A stretch of 64,000 nt of DNA from Zygnema cylindricum (GCA_037447655.1 JBBHKE010003455.1:747812-811811), one strand, 5' to 3'; counted from the stretch's first letter, positions 10,901 to 21,364 are shown. Translations and numbers: made by a program. The notes: generated by a model not told the origin, from the sequence alone.

Positions 10901-13900
10901 TTGATCAGAACATCACTGCCACAAAAACTCAATAAACATGTCACAATAATTTCTGCACTTTCAATGTCTTGAAGCTGTCATTGAAGCTGCCAAGTAGTGT
11001 TTACAGGCTGGTCTTCATTGAATTATAAAATACGCACACACCGAATAAAAATAATGGGCAAAACAGACATGAGGTTGAATGAATATGTCTGGTTCTACTC
11101 ACACTGTTGGCTCTATAAGGAAGTCCACAAGGGCGGGAATTTGTAACATTCAAAACTGTCTTTGCACCAATTCGACTTGCGCAACTGAGTTTCTGCAACA
11201 CAGCCCAACACGCTCAACGGAATAAGAAAAACAATATTTTGGATTTTACGTTATTGGATCCTTGACTATTTTTAAAACACTGCAAACTCCTATTTTCTAA
11301 TATTACTACTGAAGATCCGATATATAGCCTACCGGATTTTGTTTTTGGAAGTCCACCAAACTAAGCCCATGAGCCCCACTGATCTCGGCGCAGCTGAAAT
11401 TGAAGCCAGCTGGTATAGTGTAATTTAGCGGTCCAGTGAGGGTGGCGGCTATAACAAAAACCAAAACAAAAGCATAATATAAAGTTGGGAGAGGGAGGAG
11501 AGGGAGAGAATGAGAGAGGGAGGGAGGGAAAGGGGAGTGTAGGAATTGGTAAGGTGTGACTCTAAAATAAAAATAAAAACTATAACATAATTTACGATTG
11601 GGAGAGGGAGGGAAGGAGGGATGGAGGGATCGTTATGGTGTATGATTGCCGTCCAATGTTAGTGGAGGGTACATCAAAAACAACAGAAACGAAATTCACA
11701 GTTGAGAACCTGTGCACAATGAACGCAGGTCTTGTGCTAATAACATCAACTACCATCCTTTGGTATTAATACGGGGAAATGGCCGAGGAGAAGTATACCG
11801 AATGCACAAGTAAGTGGACCTTCAGATGCGTCCATAACATAGCCGAGGGGACAGATACACGTGTAGCTCCCAGTAGGGTTATTGGAGTCCACACATTCTC
11901 CTGTGCTGCATGGGTTTTTGTCCGTAAACGTACATGGAGATACTGCAGCATTTTAACAGAGTACTAGCTTATGTCATCAGTGAGAGATTAAATATTAGTG
12001 GACCAGGATGTCTGGTCGAAGCTGTTTAGTGTTGCTCAATCATCCACAATCGCATTGTAATGCTCCAAAGTTTTATACTAACACAAATAAGATATTAATT
12101 AAAAATATCCTCGAAACTGATTCAACTGTGAAACTTATCACCACATTTGCAAAATCTATGAGAATGCACAAAATAAAAACATTATAACGTATTGATCTTC
12201 CTTTCGTTTATTTTTATAACCAACCAGATGCAAGGCAAGTCTCACAGTAGAAAAACGGACAACAGAGTTTGACATTTTCCTCACCTTTGCCTTGCTGGTG
12301 AAATTTTTCTTTATGACATGAATAAACCACATAACATCAGAATTCCCTTGTAAGATGCTTTTTCTTGTGAAAAATGTAGGAACTCAGGTCGATGATCATA
12401 TACATTTGGCACCACACTTCTAGTGACATTATTACCCATTTCAAGAAGTTGAGGTTACTATGTAAGAAATTCTTTTGCCTAGTATAAACACCATTCATAA
12501 ATATAGAGTATATAGACGAATAGGCAATAGATTTTGGACATTTAGTGTAGTTTTACACAAAAAATTATCGGGCCAGAAAAAAGCACAAGATTGGATAATT
12601 ACCGACTGCACACAGTTGCATTGTGTTGTTGTGGTTCAAAGGGTGTCATCCATCCACACATTGACTTCAAAATTGTGTACGAAAAATCAGCTACATTTGG
12701 TTATAAGCAACTCAAAAAGACAATCCTAAAATCTTTGCAAGGTTGGAAACGAACCTGGTGCACATGTTTGTGTCTTATCGCTGTTGGTGACAACGGTGAA
12801 GTTAGCCGGACATTGACACGTGTATGTTTTACCCACAGGAGTGCAACGTCCACCCCCACATGGATTCATCTTTCCAGACAACTCGTCGTTTCCATCGTTG
12901 AATGTGTTAATGTTGACCAAGTTGCATGGATCCTTTTCTGCCATGTAGAAACAAACCCTATAAGCAAACCAAGTATAAGTAGCTATAATATTACCTGCAC
13001 ACGTATATATTTATATACATATACATATATACATATATACAGATATACATATAGACATTTATACATATATACATATATACCTATATGCATATATACATAT
13101 ACATATTTTGTACTGAAGATTCCTTTCTCAGCAAGATGCAATTTCAACCATTAGAGATTTCCTCAATAGGTGGAACGAGCCACCACTTTACCAATGTGCT
13201 CCACACAAACTGCCTTTGTCTAGGGCGATGATTAAAGGAAGGAACAAAAGCTGTTCGTGTTCCCAACTTCCGACAGAGGCTTACCTGAATCCGGCATCCC
13301 TGAAATAGATTGGCTGTCTCGAACGTTCACCCCGCGTGACGCCTTCAGTCGGCATAAGCCCGTGGCTGTGTTGAAGGTGAATGTGACACAGCCAGGCTGA
13401 AATTTGCACTCGGCACAACACTGACTTGCAGAGATAGTATTATTAAGAATTTTCAAATCAGCTCCCTGGACAGCCGTTATGTTCACAAATGCGCACCTAG
13501 CTGAACAGTTCACAGAAACATTGAGAAGCTTAGGTAGTTCCTTTCACTGGTTGGTCACTCCTTGGTGAAAAATGAAGAAGCAAATTGAGAAGTTTCACTG
13601 TTGCCTCTGAAAACAACATCGACAATGTCGGTAATAGACGAACAGTTGAGATGTCGGTATCGCCGACCGGTACAAAATGTACAGCGAATCAACTTATATG
13701 TAACTTTTTCGCTAGCGTAGATGAGGTTATTTTATGATCAGGAATTCATGAAGCATCCTACTTTATCACAGTTTACTCACCATTAATCCTAATTTCACCA
13801 CCTAAGATTTCTCTCATTAATCCTTTATAGGTGTCAGTTTCATATTCTCCCCACGTGCAAATTCAGTTAGACCACACTACCTTTAGTGTTAATAAATTCG

Positions 13901-16900
13901 TACTAAAAGTTTTTTTTTGTGTTAAGCATCAGCATCATGCCTTACTAACTACAGAAAACATCTTCCAACCTGCACTTGGTAGACTAATTGAGACTTGTGA
14001 CTTCAACTGAGTCAACTCAAAATCTGTGCTGTAGAATTTTCTGAGTATTGGTAGCACAATACTTGATAAAACTTGGAAGAATCACTGAGGCTACCCTACT
14101 AAATGCGAAGTGTGATCAGTTTACTTGGTGTGTACCAAAATTCGTAGAGCCTCGAAGATTTGATAGCTGACGATTTGCACTTTCTTTGCCCTTGTATCTC
14201 TCTCAAGTACAAGGTTCCCACTTATAATTTTGCAAAGTAAAAAACTCCCACTCATGATCACAATCCTTTATTGATTAACATCTAATCAATCAGATGAACG
14301 CAAAGAACCAGTTTTTGATTACTATTTCACATCCCCTCAATATGCTGTGGAGCAAACTAGGCGGTGTTTCACATTAGAGTAAAGAGTTTTCTGTTTCATT
14401 AGTATGTAGCAAATGGAAACATTTCGAGGTATAGCATTTCCAGGTATAGCATTTCCATTGTGTCATTCATTTGCGATTCAGAAGGTGCCACATTTGGGGA
14501 AATTTAAAAAAGCAAAATGCACCTCGTGCACAGTATATTGCTGCAATTCACACAATCGTTCGACGTAACCGGACGAGTTACATCGTCAAAAATAGCTTGG
14601 GGGCCATCTATGGGTCACGATTTACAGGCACAAATTCCTGTGTTTCCCAGAATAACATTCCGAGGGACGTTATGAAACACACGAGAAGAAACCAGAAAAT
14701 TTGCTGGTTACTGAATATGCTAAAAAGAAGCTTAACTTCACAACATAGTAACAAAAAGTTCTCTGTTCTATGGCAAAGACCCCAAACATGTCCGACATGA
14801 ACACAGCATATACTCTACTATTCCTGATTTCATATTGTCGGCAGAGGCCTGTGGGCCATTCCGCTTACAGTCGAAGATTTATGTTACGAAATCTCTTGTG
14901 ATTGTGTGAAGTTTAATTACTAGTCAAAACAAGCGGCATGGTGAAAGAAATTTTACTGCACAATATTATGTTCGCCATATTTTGTAGTAATGTTTGTGCG
15001 ATGAATCTTCAAGTAGTTACTATGGGAGATAAAGTTACGAAAATGAAAGGACTTTAAAAGATGTTGAAATTAGTGTAAGGCGAGGGATGGTCATGAAATA
15101 TCGACATCTGTCCCCCATTCGAGCTTCTTTTTAGACGGTCTTTGTTGAATAATACCTTCTAAAACACTTCTTCCAATGTGTTCCTCTTGGAGAATACAAG
15201 TCTTTTAATTTCGGGTGCGATGGTGTATTTACCTTGTATGATGCTATCGATCTACCATCTTCTCTTCCAAATGTCTTCCTTTAAGATGGACTCTCATTTG
15301 GCAATTTAAAATTAAGAAAGACAGCGGTAAAAAAGACAAGGGAACAAAATCAATTTTAAGGCTCATTCGAGATTTATAATAGTTGGGCCCACGTTGAACC
15401 TCAAAATAATTATTTACCTGAAGCCTTAACAACCGGAATTAATCCTGGGAGGGTGTTGATTCCGCAGACACCCAACCCTCCTGTAATTTGCATACGCATG
15501 TAGCCTTGCTCGCCCCATGATGCTCCCCACGAGTTTCGAACAATCCAGTACGACTGTGATAACTCTTGGAAATCGAGCTCATAGCCCACAAGCAGTACTG
15601 CATGGTCCACTCCACTTGAAAAACATGAGGTATCGTTGAACACGCCCTACATGCACCAAAGCATACTCGTGTTACTTGCCAAACAATGAACACGACATGC
15701 CTTAAGCTCTCAACTATGACTTTCCGCATGATTGAGTTCCTGTACCTGCCGGTAGTCGACAAAAGCAGAGCCACTGGCCTCCACGAAAACTACAACCGGC
15801 TGTTGAAGAACAGCCTGGAGTAAGCCAAACCAGCCGAATTGTCTGACTTGCTCCCATCGTGTTATGCGAACAGTACTGGTAGGCTGGTCATACCCACGTC
15901 CATGTGCATCATTAGGAAGAGCTCTTTAGTAATAATCATTAAGGCAAACTGGCACCAAAAGTAATATACTTTGACAAAAAGATTGCAATGACATAATTCT
16001 TCTCTGTAAATCTTTAGTCTTGAATTTGGATGTGGAGATTGAATGCCCCTATGGTATCTAGGGAAGTGAAATTTTAACTACAACCAATACTAAAAGTTGC
16101 TTAAAGAAACACGTTGGTGAAGCTGGTTATGACTCAGAGGAAAGTCGATGCCAAAGTACAGTACATGGTAAGGACTTTTGCCAACGTCCTCATTCGATAG
16201 GGTTAAATGTAAACTATTGCTTTCCATTTAATTTTAAATTTGTATAGATTTATTTTAAAGCATGAATTTTTTGATTGGGACTTACTATTTGTGTTGTACA
16301 AGGCTTTGAAAGGTCAAAGCTGGTTGTCAGATTTTTTGTAGTTGCAAAGCTGAGAGCCATTGAAGGCCAGCCGGTGTCATCACAACCCTTGTTGAGGCAA
16401 CTGGCCACTTGTTGCTCCGAGAAACTAGGGGGTTTCGTCAATTGTTCTCCATTAGCAATATAGTATGCACTTTCTATAGCGCCTACTGCAGCATAGATCC
16501 AACAACTTACTGCACACGAGAAATGGCACATCGTGGATGATCTTCTGTTAGATTGTCAATGAAATAAAGAAATATCTATTGGATCATTTAAGTTGTGTAC
16601 AGCGTTGGTAAACGTATTCTATAGTTACGGACAACGTGGGAGAGTAGGGAGTAGAAAATTAACGACGGGACAACTCAAGTGCGTATGAATTGTATGTTTA
16701 TGCCTATTGTGAATTAATCTTTAATTTTTATTTGGTCAAACTTTCCGCTTAATCCTAAGTCGTGTGATTACAAAAGTAACATTAATCGTTTAAGATGGAT
16801 GCTTTGGACCAATCTATATTTTTGTAGGACTGGGAACCTTTTTTGTGGGGAAACATTAGTAACCATAAGTATAATTTGCCCACATTTTTCTACATTGGTT

Positions 16901-19900
16901 TTGAAACAATAAAATAAAATTACAAAAAACAATGTATTTATGTTTTCCAAAAGCTTTATTTTAACCTCTTTTTAAAAATTTTAATCTTCAAAAACAAATC
17001 CCATTTTTTACACGTTTGGTATGTGTTTCCTAAAGAAATCAAAAATTCAAAGTAATTCCTCATCCATTTGAACTTCACCCATACCTTCAAACAAGGCAAA
17101 ATCCTAAAGAAAAAATAAAAATAATACAATACTTTGTATCATTTGCGAATAACAATACAAAGCAGAAACGAATACTCTCCTCTTTCAGACTGAGCAAGTT
17201 GCAAACAGGCCACAAGCATTGTACTTACTACAGGAGCCTTGGTCCTTCACTGGTGGTAGATCAGTCACCCAGCTGCAAGATGTTTTTATGCTCCATGTGG
17301 CCTTAAACCTCCACGAATACCCGACGCTCGCATGGAAGAAATAAGGGCTAAAGCCTGTGAGATCATTTTGGGGTTGTGCATCATCTAGACCAAGAGCGTA
17401 CACTGTCATACCAAAAGGAGAAAGTGTCAAACATCATGCCAAATGACAGGGCTCGATGAATACTCAACCGAATCTGTGTTTGTAAGTTATTTACAATCTA
17501 TAATACGAAAGAAGAGGTCCTAAGAGAAATGTTGCCTAAGTGTTGATCCTCATTGTGATCTTCTAATCGGAGAAAAACATGTGGCGCCATCACCCAGCAT
17601 GAGCATGGAACAGTTGGGAGATGAAAATTAACACTCTTGGCTGTGTTACACTTTGCTCCCTGACCCCTATGTTTGATTCCCCAATGACATTATACATTTT
17701 AGAATGCCTAAGTTTTTAGGGTTGTCAAAAATTACGAGTATCTAAAATTTGTTATTTCTAATGGTTTCAAACAAAACTATCTACTAGTACTCAAAGCGAG
17801 CAAAATACACGTGTGCAATAAATTTGCAGTAGCCTAACAAGAGAAAAATTTTAAAAGTGATAATTTCATGTGAAAAATCACTTGGCGTGCAATGTTGTAC
17901 AAATGTTTGAACCATATTACGCTACTTTCAAAAGGCCTGTTGAATTTATTTCACAAATGACAAGTTTTATTGAAAAGTAAAGCTTTAAAATACTATTCAA
18001 ATTCAAGTTCATGCTAGCCGACAATCAATGATCTTTAATTTCTTCCAACAAAATTTAAGATTGGTTGACCGACCAAATGTGAGATTAAGTTCAGCATTGA
18101 AGGACTTCAAAAGTTGGAGGAAAAGGAAGCTAAACATAATGTTCAGTATGATTTTCATACATACCTGTGAAACTACTTTCAAAGCTCCAACTTTGAATCT
18201 CATGAGTGTCGAAACAACCGCCAGTTCCAGCTGCGAATCCAACGTATGCTTTAGTAACTGTTTGGCATGCGGCACAGGCAGATGGCCTCAGCAACTCGCA
18301 AAGGGATTTTTTGTATGTAAGCAAAGGGCGTCGCTGGCTTAGCATTCTTAGTGTTGAGGTACACTTGCAAAATCTGGCGTGCACCATCGTAATTCACCCA
18401 TGCATACTTGGTGGACTGATTGAAATCATCCAAAATAGTTGTTATGTTGTATGTTACTGCGGCAACAACAAAGTTTTCACGTATGCCCACGTATCTTCCA
18501 TCAGGATCGTCGTAGTTTACATAGGTGTCAAAAACAATGCTAACACTACCCACGACAGGTTAACCTGTATACGCCTGTGCCATGAAATATCCATTCCCTC
18601 CTAATTTGGAAAAGTCTATGTTTGAGCCAAGAAGGGTGAAGACAAAGCCATCGCCATGGCATGTTTTGTTGTCGTTGTAGTTGCGGAAAGAGAATTGCAC
18701 GTTAAATGATGCTGCTTCGCACCCATTAGTGAGATTATTTAGGAGAAGAGGGACTGAATTTGTGAACAATGCTCGTCCTTCTTGGTAGCTGCCGTTTGTA
18801 AGTTGAAGTTGGGAGGAAATAAGTCGAGATGATCCATAAAAGATAAGATTTTTCGGATCATTAAATTGCGTAAATGTGAATGTCGTGTTATCTGATGAAT
18901 GACATTTGTCGACCATACAAAACGAAAAGGAAGGAAAATGTATAAGCACAAAGTAATTGCAAGCATGAATGGTTATTACAAGCATGCATGGTTCACCTTT
19001 AGTGGTAGGTCAATCACCCAACTCCAAGATGATTTTATGGACCATATTGCCTTAAACCTCCACGAATTCCCAACGCTCGCAGAAAATAAATAAGGGTTAA
19101 AGCTTGTGAGATCATTTGGGGTTGTGCAACATCGACACCAAGAGCATACACCATTATACCAAAAGAAGAAAGTGTTAAACATCCTGCCATATGACAAGGC
19201 TCAATGAATACTCAACCGAATCTGTGTTTGTAGGTTATTTAATAAAAATAAAACGATAGAAGAGGTCCTAAGAAAAATTTTGCTTGAGTGTTGATCCTCA
19301 TTGTGATCTTTTAATCAAAGAAAAAACATGTGGCACCATCACCCAACATGAGCATGGAACAGTTGGGAGATGAAAATTATCCTCTTGGTTGTGTCACATT
19401 TTGTTGGCTAACCCCTATGTTTGATTCCCCAATGACATTATATATTTTACAATGCCGAAGTTTTTACGGCTGTCAAAAATAACGGGTATCAAAAATTTTC
19501 AAAAGTGATAATTTCATGTGAAAAATTAACTTCGCATGCAATGTTGTACAAATGTTTGAACCATATTACGTTACTTTGAAAAAGCCTGTTGAATTTATTC
19601 CACAAATGACAAGTTTTATTGAAAAGTATAGCTTTATAATACTAATCAAATTCAAGTTCATGCTAGCCGACAATCAATGATCTTTAATTTCTTCCAACAA
19701 AATTTAAGATTGGTTGACCGACCGAATGTGAGATTAAGTTCAGCATTGAAGGACTTCAAAAGTTGGAGGAAAAGGAAGCTAAACATAATGTTCAGTATGA
19801 GCATAATACATACCTGTGAAACTGCTTTCAAAGCTCCAACTTTGAATCTCATGAGTGTCGAAACAACCGCCAGTTCCAGCTGCGAATCCAACGTATGCTT

Positions 19901-20672
19901 TAGTAACTGTTTGGCATGCGGCACAGGAAGATGGCCTCAGCAACTCGCAAAGTGATTTTTTGTATGTAAGCAAAGGCGTCGCCGGTTTAGCATTCTTAGT
20001 GTTGAGGTACACTTGCAAAATCTGGCGTGCGCCATTGTAATTCACCCATGCATACTTGGTGGACTTATTGAAATCATCTAAAATAGCTGTTATGTTATAT
20101 GTCACTGCGGCAACAACAAAGTTTTCACGTATGCCCACGTATCTCCCCTTAGGATCGTCGGAGTTTACAAAGGTGTCAAAAACAATGCTAACACTACCCA
20201 CGACAGGTTGACCTGTATACGCCAGTGCCATGAAATATCCATTCCCTCCCAATTTGGAAAAGTCTATGTTTGAGCCAAGAATGGTGAAGGCAAAGCCATC
20301 GCCATGGCATGTTTTGTTGTCGTTGTAGTTGCGGAAAGAGAATTGCACGTTAAATGAAGCAGCTTCGCACCCATTAGTGTGATTATTTCGGAGGAGAGGG
20401 ACTGAATTTGTGAACAATGCGCGTCCTTCTTGGTAGCTGCCGTTTGTAAGTTGAAGTTGGGAGGAAACAAGTCGAGATGATCCATAAAGGATAAACTTTT
20501 TCGGATCATCAAATTGCGTAAATGTGAATGTCGTGTTATCTGATGAATGACATTTGTCGACCATACAAAACAAAAGCAAGGAAAATGGATAAGCACAGAG
20601 AAATTGTAAGCATGTATGGTTATTAGAAGCATGCATGGTTTTTACAGACGCATGAAAGGATCGATTTAACAC
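7732..20672 (-). CDS. lectin-cysteine protease-PAN-EGF-EGF-LysM-LysM protein, 11-exon model, 3' end unresolved
   Basis: Eleven exons join in frame with compatible phases to about 857 residues: 20672-19814, 17402-17229, 16509-16286, 15883-15746, 15646-15418, 13500-13285, 12937-12755, 11942-11799, 11448-11333, 11192-11103 and 7929-7732. The product has a hydrophobic N-terminal stretch (about residues 21-37), an L-type lectin domain (about 45-285), a C1A papain-like protease (about 310-541) with Gln341, Cys347, His480 and Asn503 in place, a PAN/apple domain (about 542-613), two EGF-like modules (614-722) and two LysM modules (about 724-857). Known roles of these families predict an extracellular protein that binds glycans (lectin), chitin-like or peptidoglycan-like polymers (LysM) and other proteins (PAN, EGF), and cuts peptides. 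The model skips a broken lectin unit at 18.16-19.15 kb. The start could be Met1 or Met13, and more C-terminal exons are likely. Confidence 0.75.
7930..11102 (-). other. intron 10, 3.2 kb
   Basis: No coding segment or complete mobile element was recognised. A 75-codon plus-strand frame at 10080-10307 is rich in Lys and Arg and has no recognisable domain. The rest is AT-rich without evident repeats. Confidence 0.45.
11103..11192 (-). CDS. exon 10: end of LysM 1 and linker
   Basis: This 90-nt phase-0 exon sits between the acceptor GTTGCAG and donor AACAGT/gtgagt. It encodes [20 protein letters not shown] and then [10 protein letters not shown]. Its Cys pair and position suggest the closing strand of LysM 1 and a linker to LysM 2. 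The exon is short; support comes from splice sites, phase and reading frame. Confidence 0.6.
11333..11448 (-). CDS. exon 9: first half of LysM 1
   Basis: The acceptor GTTATAG and donor CCG/gtaggc give 116 nt, phase 1 to 0. The product [20 protein letters not shown] then [12 protein letters not shown] fits the LysM pattern of a Y-x-V/I-x-x-G-x-x-x-x-x-I start with an N-P near the end of the second helix. No ATG lies in it. Its join to exons 8 and 10 is in frame. Confidence 0.68.
11485..11650. repeat. purine-rich GGGAGA tract in intron 8
   Basis: Two blocks of imperfect GGGAGAGGGAGG and GGAGGGA repeats, at about 11488-11535 and 11599-11630, are separated by an AT-rich spacer. It is a low-complexity tract in an intron. 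Confidence 0.7.
11799..11942 (-). CDS. exon 8: second EGF-like domain
   Basis: This is a symmetrical 1-1 exon of 144 nt (acceptor GCTGCAG, donor TTCG/gtatac). It encodes [19 protein letters not shown] then [16 protein letters not shown] and LTCAF. The layout xPC..NPC.xGxC..YTCxCP..TCA repeats that of exon 7. The open frame on the opposite strand here is a shadow. Confidence 0.75.
12755..12937 (-). CDS. exon 7: first EGF-like domain
   Basis: This is a symmetrical 1-1 exon of 183 nt (acceptor ACATGGCAG, donor ACCAG/gttcgt). It encodes [12 protein letters not shown].., [20 protein letters not shown] and [13 protein letters not shown]. Six or more cysteines and the YTCQCP core mark an EGF-like fold, with a longer first loop than usual. 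Exon 8 follows the same plan, so the two modules probably arose by exon duplication. Confidence 0.75.
13005..13108. repeat. TATACA/TATATACA microsatellite in intron 6
   Basis: About 100 bp of imperfect ATACATAT-type units (atatatacatatatacag..) lie between the PAN and EGF1 exons. A plus-strand frame of 187 codons running through it (12591-13154) is an artefact of the repeat and the antisense of exon 7. Confidence 0.9.
13285..13500 (-). CDS. exon 6: PAN/apple domain
   Basis: This is a symmetrical 1-1 exon of 216 nt (acceptor TGTTCAG, donor TTCAG/gtaagc). It encodes one compact module with the PAN/apple pattern: a hydrophobic strand, then [20 protein letters not shown], then [13 protein letters not shown]. 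The paired CC..C..C arrangement and the WxF-like VTFTFN strand are typical. PAN modules bind proteins or carbohydrates outside the cell. The exon boundary equals the domain boundary. Confidence 0.78.
13501..15417 (-). other. intron 5, 1.9 kb
   Basis: I see no exon or recognised repeat here. A plus-strand frame of 109 codons (14471-14800) has no recognisable features. Confidence 0.45.
15418..15646 (-). CDS. exon 5: protease C-terminus with His and Asn of the active site
   Basis: The acceptor ATGTAG and donor TTCAG/gtaaat give phase 0 to phase 1. The product starts [17 protein letters not shown], with His480 of the catalytic pair, and continues [20 protein letters not shown], with Asn503 and the conserved SWG. 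It ends [15 protein letters not shown], the usual papain C-terminus. All four catalytic positions are therefore present, so nothing in the sequence marks the enzyme as inactive. Confidence 0.85.
15746..15883 (-). CDS. exon 4: protease segment before the active-site histidine
   Basis: This 138-nt phase-0 exon lies between an acceptor reading GACCAG and the donor CGGCAG/gtacag. It encodes [19 protein letters not shown], then [14 protein letters not shown] and FVDYRQ. This matches the papain stretch in which AVAxQPVSVxIDA is followed by FxxYxxGV. The exon is too short to stand out alone but fits exactly between exons 3 and 5 in phase and family position. Confidence 0.78.
16286..16509 (-). CDS. 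exon 3: protease segment with catalytic cysteine
   Basis: The acceptor GTGTGCAG and donor ATA/gtaagt give phase 1 to phase 0. The junction with exon 2 restores [17 protein letters not shown]; the catalytic Cys is residue 347. Papains normally read QGxCGSCWAF, so the Gly before Ser-Cys is Ile here and the Phe after Trp-Ala is changed to Ile-Tyr. The segment continues with [20 protein letters not shown], matching the LSEQxLxDCxxxxGCxGG region of the family. Confidence 0.8.
17229..17402 (-). CDS. exon 2: linker and N-terminus of the C1A protease
   Basis: The acceptor GTATGACAG at 17403 and donor A/gtaagt at 17229 enclose 174 nt, phase 1 to phase 1. It encodes a linker ([13 protein letters not shown]...) and then the start of a mature papain-type domain ending [11 protein letters not shown]. 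Gln341 of DQGSC is the oxyanion-hole residue. There is no room for an I29 inhibitor propeptide (ERFNIN motif) between the lectin and the protease. A broken copy of this exon lies at 18995-19152 and a remnant at about 41040-41200. Confidence 0.78.
18165..18985 (-). pseudogene. lectin unit U1, broken copy of exon 1
   Basis: This is nearly identical to the exon at 19814-20672 but carries two lesions. A CAA codon became TAA near 18558, cutting the chain at YTG-stop-PVVG, and one extra G near 18327 (AAGGGCG against AAGGCG) shifts the frame. The phase-1 donor ACAG/gtatgt at 18165 is intact. It lies inside what I take to be intron 1. As a former first exon it has no acceptor, so it would simply be skipped. 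Confidence 0.85.
18995..19152 (-). pseudogene. broken copy of exon 2 (linker/protease start)
   Basis: This is clearly homologous to 17229-17402 ([16 protein letters not shown] against [16 protein letters not shown]). The acceptor AG has become GG (TAATGG against TGACAG), one A is missing from the CCCCAAAATG block, and the part encoding VKDQGSC is lost. It therefore cannot serve as exon 2, which supports splicing from exon 1 at 19814 across to 17402. Confidence 0.78.
19814..20672 (-). CDS. exon 1: N-terminal hydrophobic segment and intact L-type lectin domain
   Basis: One uninterrupted exon encodes residues 1-286 and ends TTCACAG/gtatgt in phase 1. Residues 21-37 ([17 protein letters not shown]) can act as a signal peptide core. 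Lectin marks are the FTFTQF first strand, HGDGFAF near 123-129 (the loop-A Asp used in sugar binding), [10 protein letters not shown] at 165-174, and the C-terminal THEIQSWSF at 273-281. The Ca-ligand positions of legume lectins (Asp166, Asn170, Asp173) are kept, but the Mn-ligand Glu is replaced by Val164 and the His ligand by Tyr178. An extra Cys-rich stretch ([14 protein letters not shown]) precedes the last strands. There are many NxS/T sites, as expected for a secreted protein. This is the only intact copy among the lectin units here. Start choice: Met1 is the first in frame; Met13 and Met37 are alternatives. Confidence 0.82.
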
Positions 20673-21190
20673 TCAATGTTCACTACAATAATACCTATAA
20701 TAGCGGAAGAATTCACATTACAAAGCATTGAATCACATTGAATGCATATTTGGAGGACATTTAGAAAAAAAATGACATTAATAAAAACCGAAATTACTAT
20801 CTCTTCTTCTCTCTTCTTTCTTTATCTAATTCCTCCACATTCTTTGAAATGATTTATCTACACAAATTCATCCCGCGTCTCTTAAATACTACACCCGTTA
20901 TGGCTCAACACCTGAAAGCTTGCGTCGCCAAAAAACCTCCAGAATTCAGCCACTTGTCCACGGAACAACCTAGAGCACTTTAATTTTTACTTATGACTGA
21001 GTACACTGCAAAACGACAACTCAAATCGAAATTACTACACAATTCAAAAGTACTGTTTCACTAAACACTAGACGTAAGTCATTTCTAGAAGCAAACCAGG
21101 TGAAGTGAAACGAAAAAACAAGACTTTCGCTAAATTGTACGTGAAAGTATCGTTATGTTCTCATGTAACAAACTAAAGGTTTTTTTTGTA
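20673..21190 (-). promoter_or_regulatory. upstream region of the lectin-protease gene, conserved in a distant copy
   Basis: About 500 bp upstream of the first Met match 42780-43300 closely, including TTTAACACTCAATGTTCACT, CATTGAATCACATTGAATGC and CGCCAAAAAACCTCC. This is probably the promoter and 5' UTR, kept because the segment was duplicated recently. I cannot place a TATA box or start site with confidence. Confidence 0.45.
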
Positions 21191-21364
21191 TTGTTTTCCT
21201 CAAAACTTAGCGCCTTACCGCTTAAGTGACGACTAGACGAAAACATTGAAAAAGTAGAATTACAATTTGCGTCATCGTAAAAATAGAATGTACTACGTGT
21301 TGTCGTCTTTTGTTTTTAGACCCACGACCACGTCAATAACTGTCATCTTCAAACTTCATATTAA

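Noticed and set aside
12591-13154. 187-codon plus-strand open frame
   Set aside because: It is the antisense of the EGF1 exon followed by translation of a TATACA microsatellite (YIYRYTYRH-type repeats).
18165-18985. U1 lectin as the functional first exon of the protease gene
   Set aside because: It has both an in-frame TAA and a +1 frameshift; the intact copy at 19814-20672 has the same phase-1 donor and can take its place.
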